From an uncultured Bacteroidales bacterium (GTDB lineage: Bacteria; Bacteroidota; Bacteroidia; Bacteroidales; Paludibacteraceae): a stretch of DNA of 25,370 nt. The translations under genes and the position numbers were made by a program. This document shows, in pieces, positions 22,138 to 25,370 of the stretch (positions are counted from its first letter, which is position 1; every line of letters begins with the position of its first letter). The notes beneath the pieces were generated by a model that was not told the DNA's origin, ran no database searches, and worked only from the letters and a program-made list of their open reading frames with translations. The stretch lies in the NCBI GenBank assembly GCA_937885465.1, contig CAKZZM010000050.1, positions 1 through 25,370 of the forward strand, written 5' to 3'.

Positions 22138-24000
22138 ATGATACCGCTTCCTACAACAAAGAAAGAGATAGAGCAAAGAGGATGGCATTATGTAGATGTT
22201 ATCCTCTTTTCCGGTGATGCATATATTGATCACCCTTCTTTTGGTGCTGCTGTTATAGGTCGCGTGCTTGAGGCTGAAGGTTTTCGTGTTGCTATAGTCC
22301 CTCAACCCGATTGGCATGGTGACCTGCGTGATTTCACTAAGTTAGGTCGCCCGCGTCTCTTCTTCGCCATTACGGCAGGTTCGATGGATTCGATGGTGAA
22401 TCATTATACTGCTAATCGTCGTCGTCGTTCGGACGATGCTTATACGCCTGACGGTAAGTCAGGTTTGAGACCCGATTACTGCACCTCAGTCTATGCTCGC
22501 ATACTCAAAACTCTTTATCCTGATGTTCCTGTTGTTATAGGCGGAATAGAAGCATCGATGCGTCGTCTGTGTCACTACGATTATTGGCAGGATAGGTTGC
22601 TGCCGTCAATTCTCGTTACTTCTCGGGCAGATGTGTTGGTCTATGGTATGGGCGAGAGGGCGATGCGTGAGTTGGCTCGTAGGGCAGCGTCATTAGAGTC
22701 GTTACAAGGAGTAGAACAGACGGCATACGTTACAAGCGATAAGGCTCTTATTAAATCTATATCCGATGATGCCGTAACTCTACATTCATACGAGGACTGT
22801 CTCAAGAGCAAACGCCATTACGCAGAGAATTTTAAGTATATTGAGCAGCAATCGAATCTTTGGAGAGGCAGAAGACTGATAGAGCCGTTTACGGAAAAGG
22901 CATTCGCAGATTTTATTTCGAGTGATATCAGTAATAGTGTAGGGGATGAGGATGCGTTCGATCGTGATAAAAGCGGGGAGAGTAGTGGTCATTATTACGT
23001 AGTGGTAGAGCCGCCTTATCCGCCGATGTCAACGGAGGAGATTGACTCTGCTTTTGATCTCCCTTATACTCGCCTCCCGCATCCGAAATACAATGGTAAG
23101 CGTATTCCCGCATACGAGATGATAAAATTCTCTGTAACTCTTCACAGAGGGTGCTTTGGCGGTTGTTCGTTCTGCACCATATCCGCTCATCAGGGCAAGC
23201 AGGTGGTGTCTCGTTCGAAGGACTCTATTCTTCAAGAGGTGAAAGCAATATGCAATTTGCCTGATTTTAAGGGGTATTTGTCAGATTTGGGCGGACCTTC
23301 TGCCAATATGTATGGCATGCATGGAAAAGACTTGAGTATATGTATGCGTTGCAGTCGTCCCACCTGCCTTCAACCGAATATATGCCCTAACTTAAATAAA
23401 GATTTTGCACCTCTGCTTGATATTTACAAGTCGGTTAATCAACTGCCGCAGATTAAGAAGTCGTTTGTCGGGTCGGGAATACGCTACGATCTGATGTCGA
23501 ATGATTACGGCGAAGAACTGATTAGGCACCATGTGTCCGGCAGGCTGAAGGTCGCACCGGAGCACACAGAAGCGCATGTGTTGCAACTGATGCGAAAACC
23601 ATTGTTTGACCAATTCGAGCGATTTAGAGACTTCTTTCTTCGCATAAACGATGAGAATAATCTTCGTCAGCAACTTATTCCTTATTTCATTTCTTCTCAT
23701 CCGGGATGTACCGAGATAGATATGGCAGAACTTGCTATTAAAACTAAATCTATGGATTTTAAGTTAGAGCAGGTTCAAGATTTCACGCCGACTCCTATGA
23801 CGCTCTCTACCGTAATCTATTACACAGGTCTTAATCCCTATACTCTTCAACCCGTCTTTGTTGCCAAGTCGAAAGAAGATAAATTGCGTCAGCGGCAGTT
23901 TTTCTTTTGGTACAAAAAAGCGGAGCGCGAGTCTATTAGAAAAGAACTTCAACGACTTAAGCGTCCTGATTTGGCACAGAAATTGCTGCATGGTAAGTGA
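22138..24000 (+). CDS. ygiQ: YgiQ-family radical SAM protein
   Basis: The protein belongs to the UPF0313/YgiQ family of radical SAM enzymes, whose reaction is unknown. The N-terminal part (about 1-200) is the family's own domain, with VVIGGIEASMRRLCHYDYW. The radical SAM core follows, with CxxxCxxC at C339, C343 and C346 for the 4Fe-4S cluster in RGCFGGCSFCTIS. A second cysteine group (MRCSRPTCLQPNICPNL, around 400-418) is also a family trait. The C-terminal DUF3362-like part has FTPTPMTLSTVIYYTGLNP. Length, 620 aa, is normal. The ATG at 22138 begins MIPLPTTKKEIEQRGW, a standard start. The 64 bases upstream show no consensus promoter, so read-through from dnaX is possible. Confidence 0.92.
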   Translation: MIPLPTTKKEIEQRGWHYVDVILFSGDAYIDHPSFGAAVIGRVLEAEGFRVAIVPQPDWHGDLRDFTKLGRPRLFFAITAGSMDSMVNHYTANRRRRSDDAYTPDGKSGLRPDYCTSVYARILKTLYPDVPVVIGGIEASMRRLCHYDYWQDRLLPSILVTSRADVLVYGMGERAMRELARRAASLESLQGVEQTAYVTSDKALIKSISDDAVTLHSYEDCLKSKRHYAENFKYIEQQSNLWRGRRLIEPFTEKAFADFISSDISNSVGDEDAFDRDKSGESSGHYYVVVEPPYPPMSTEEIDSAFDLPYTRLPHPKYNGKRIPAYEMIKFSVTLHRGCFGGCSFCTISAHQGKQVVSRSKDSILQEVKAICNLPDFKGYLSDLGGPSANMYGMHGKDLSICMRCSRPTCLQPNICPNLNKDFAPLLDIYKSVNQLPQIKKSFVGSGIRYDLMSNDYGEELIRHHVSGRLKVAPEHTEAHVLQLMRKPLFDQFERFRDFFLRINDENNLRQQLIPYFISSHPGCTEIDMAELAIKTKSMDFKLEQVQDFTPTPMTLSTVIYYTGLNPYTLQPVFVAKSKEDKLRQRQFFFWYKKAERESIRKELQRLKRPDLAQKLLHGK

Positions 24001-24033
24001 TGCGTAACGATTATTGTTGCATCAACTTCGATA

Positions 24034-25002
24034 ATGGCAAAACAGCACTACCATATCAATCCTGTAACGCTTGCTATGGAGCAGGTAGAAACAGGGTTTC
24101 GGGATGTCCTCCGTAAGATAACATGGCCTATTATTTTCGGGGTATTACTTGGTGTGGTTATGTTCGTGTTATATGTCATTTTCTTTCCTTCTCCTCGTGA
24201 GAAGCAGATCCAGCAGAAGTACGATGCTCTTAATGCCCAAAATGCGCTGCTTAACTCTCGTGTTGAGCGTATTCAAGAGGTGTTGACTGACCTTCAGCAG
24301 CGTGACGATAATCTCTATCGTGCCATACTTCAAGCAGAGCCTATTCCTATCTCTGCCCGACTCGGTTCAACTTCTATTCCCTCTTACTATGATTCTATTG
24401 CTCGTGCTACCGATTCACAGTTGGCGTCTGATTTAACGCGAAAAATAGATTTGTTGGAAAATGAGGTCTATTCGCAGATTAAATCGTACGACGAATTAAT
24501 TGATTATGCTCGTCAGCAAGAGATAAGACTTGAAAATCTGCCTGCTATTCAGCCGGTGCTTAATACGGATTTGAAGCGTTTCGCCTCGGGGTACGGTTGG
24601 CGTGTTGACCCCGTTTATCACACTCGCCGTTTCCATGCCGGTATTGACTTTGCGGCACCTACGGGAACGGATGTCTATGCTACCGGTAATGCGAAAGTGG
24701 TGTTTGCCGGTTGGAGACAAGGCTATGGTAACTGCGTGGAACTATCGCACGGGTACGACTATAATACTTTATACGCCCATCTGCATAAGATTCTTGTGAG
24801 ACCAGGGCAAAAAGTTAATAGGGGCGATATTATTGCCTTAGTAGGCAGTACAGGTAAGTCAACCGGTCCGCACCTGCACTATGAGGTGCATTATAAAGGT
24901 CAAGCGGTTGACCCGCGCAACTTCTATTTCCTTGACCTCTCGCCTGAGGAGTACGACCGGATGGTGCAACTGCTCAGCAATGCAGGGAATATGTTAGATT
25001 AG
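24034..25002 (+). CDS. Membrane-anchored M23 (LytM-type) peptidase
   Basis: M23 proteins cleave or regulate cleavage of peptidoglycan cross-bridges in the periplasm. A single helix (about 31-51) anchors the protein, a coiled coil follows (about 55-105), and the LytM domain occupies about 190-300. The zinc ligands are intact: H201 and D205 in HAGID, and H282 in HLHYE; H249 (YAHLH) and H280 complete the active site, so the domain should be catalytic and not merely an activator. The ATG at 24034 gives a cytoplasmic tail of 30 residues. It lies 33 bases after the YgiQ-family gene, so the two are probably co-transcribed. Confidence 0.9.
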   Translation: MAKQHYHINPVTLAMEQVETGFRDVLRKITWPIIFGVLLGVVMFVLYVIFFPSPREKQIQQKYDALNAQNALLNSRVERIQEVLTDLQQRDDNLYRAILQAEPIPISARLGSTSIPSYYDSIARATDSQLASDLTRKIDLLENEVYSQIKSYDELIDYARQQEIRLENLPAIQPVLNTDLKRFASGYGWRVDPVYHTRRFHAGIDFAAPTGTDVYATGNAKVVFAGWRQGYGNCVELSHGYDYNTLYAHLHKILVRPGQKVNRGDIIALVGSTGKSTGPHLHYEVHYKGQAVDPRNFYFLDLSPEEYDRMVQLLSNAGNMLD

Positions 25003-25104
25003 TAATAACTTGTTGATTCTCTGAGGTGGGAAACTTTAGTAAGCAAAGGGCATATCAACAACAGAGGGTATAACAAGTACTTACAAATGGAAGGAGAAGT
25101 CAAG

Positions 25105-25146
25105 TAGTGGAGAACGTCTCCGAACGTTCAATAGTGGAGAACGTCT
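25105..25146 (+). repeat. Second copy of the AGTGGAGAACGTCT repeat family
   Basis: TAGTGGAGAACGTCT occurs at 25105-25119 and 25132-25146 (period 27). The first unit continues CCGAACGTTC, exactly as in the minus-strand reading of 10738-10762; the second diverges into a hairpin. Confidence 0.88.
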
Positions 25147-25150
25147 GGGA

Positions 25151-25169
25151 CGCGGACGGCTCGTCCGCG
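25151..25169. repeat. Perfect 8-bp hairpin CGCGGACG/CGTCCGCG
   Basis: CGCGGACG (25151-25158) pairs with CGTCCGCG (25162-25169) around GCT. It directly follows the repeat unit and no T-run follows it, so it is not a terminator. Confidence 0.85.
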
Positions 25170-25191
25170 ATGTTGATTGGCAATTTCTTAA

Positions 25192-25233
25192 ACGTAGAGA
25201 GTACCGAACCCGATGGGTTGGTACTCTCTACGT
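25192..25233. repeat. 19-bp near-perfect hairpin with one bulge
   Basis: Positions 25192-25205 pair perfectly with 25220-25233 (14 pairs), then a single bulged G (25206), then AACCC (25207-25211) pairs with GGGTT (25215-25219) around GAT. No T-run follows. It is the longest stem in the window and resembles a mobile palindromic repeat or element end more than a terminator. Confidence 0.9.
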
Positions 25234-25370
25234 AATATGCCGACGATGACCGCTGCTGCCACGCGTAACGGACACTCCAATATTATGGCTTCGGCTGCAT
25301 CAAAGGATTACATCCAAACTATAGTACTCTACTTGCTGAATCTGAGTTTGACCTTTGTGTGAGCCATGTT

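Larger units (their letters stand above)
25003..25370. other. Gene-free window end with repeats and hairpins
   Basis: These 368 bases hold an inverted pair (TTGTTGAT 25010-25017 with ATCAACAA 25054-25061), a two-unit repeat related to the one near 10.7 kb, two strong hairpins, and from about 25237 a stretch I cannot assign. A 41-codon frame (25237-25362 plus) and a minus-strand frame open at the window edge look like no known protein. Confidence 0.7.

Noticed and set aside
25237..25362. 41-codon plus-strand frame, and a minus-strand frame beginning MAHTKVKLRFSK at the window edge
   Set aside because: The minus frame stops after 12 codons and the plus frame resembles nothing known. A remnant of a recombinase start was considered but the similarity is too short to claim.

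Overview
The window reads as chromosomal housekeeping DNA from a Bacteroidota organism, most likely order Bacteroidales. Evidence: a large DUF2723/GT117-type membrane protein characteristic of that phylum, rimP-nusA-infB in a row, a NusA without long C-terminal repeats, and at least six promoters of the Bacteroidota type (TTG about 20 bases before TAnnTTTG, start point shortly after). Shine-Dalgarno motifs are largely absent, as expected for this group. I cannot assign genus or family.

Layout. 1-1273: mnmA (tRNA 2-thiouridylase), with an unusual in-frame tandem repeat insertion. 1274-4713: a promoter, a leader with spaced repeats, and the GT117-like membrane protein. 4714-9750: the transcription/translation operon rimP-nusA-infB, with a promoter followed at once by a terminator-like hairpin, repeats in its gaps, and a strong terminator after infB. 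9776-10633 (minus): a BadF/BadG-type sugar kinase. 10634-11086: a gene-free stretch holding a three-way palindrome, a two-copy repeat and outward promoters. 11087-14677: a tandem-domain GT2 glycosyltransferase, a structured gap, a SpoIID/LytB-domain protein and a ComF-type phosphoribosyltransferase. 14688-15503 (minus): panB. It diverges from a FecCD-type ABC permease (15583-16545) through interleaved promoters. 16682-17725: a predicted outer-membrane beta-barrel protein with its own promoter and terminator. 17811-22073: a promoter followed by an MCE/MlaD-family lipoid-transport protein, dnaA (overlapping the MlaD stop by one base) and dnaX. 22138-25002: a YgiQ-family radical SAM protein and a membrane-anchored M23 peptidase. 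25003-25370: a gene-free tail with a copy of the repeat family seen near 10.7 kb and two strong hairpins.

Functionally the genes cover tRNA modification, ribosome and transcription factors, replication (DnaA, DnaX), pantothenate synthesis, and envelope work (GT117, GT2, SpoIID, MlaD, OMP, M23). I found no CRISPR array, phage, transposase, tRNA, rRNA or defence system, and no convincing new multi-gene system. The observations most worth checking are non-coding: the repeat family shared by the two gene-free stretches, the three-way palindrome, the attenuator-like start of the rimP-nusA-infB operon, the interleaved panB/permease promoters with an apparently leaderless TTG start, and the unidentified fold before the SpoIID gene.
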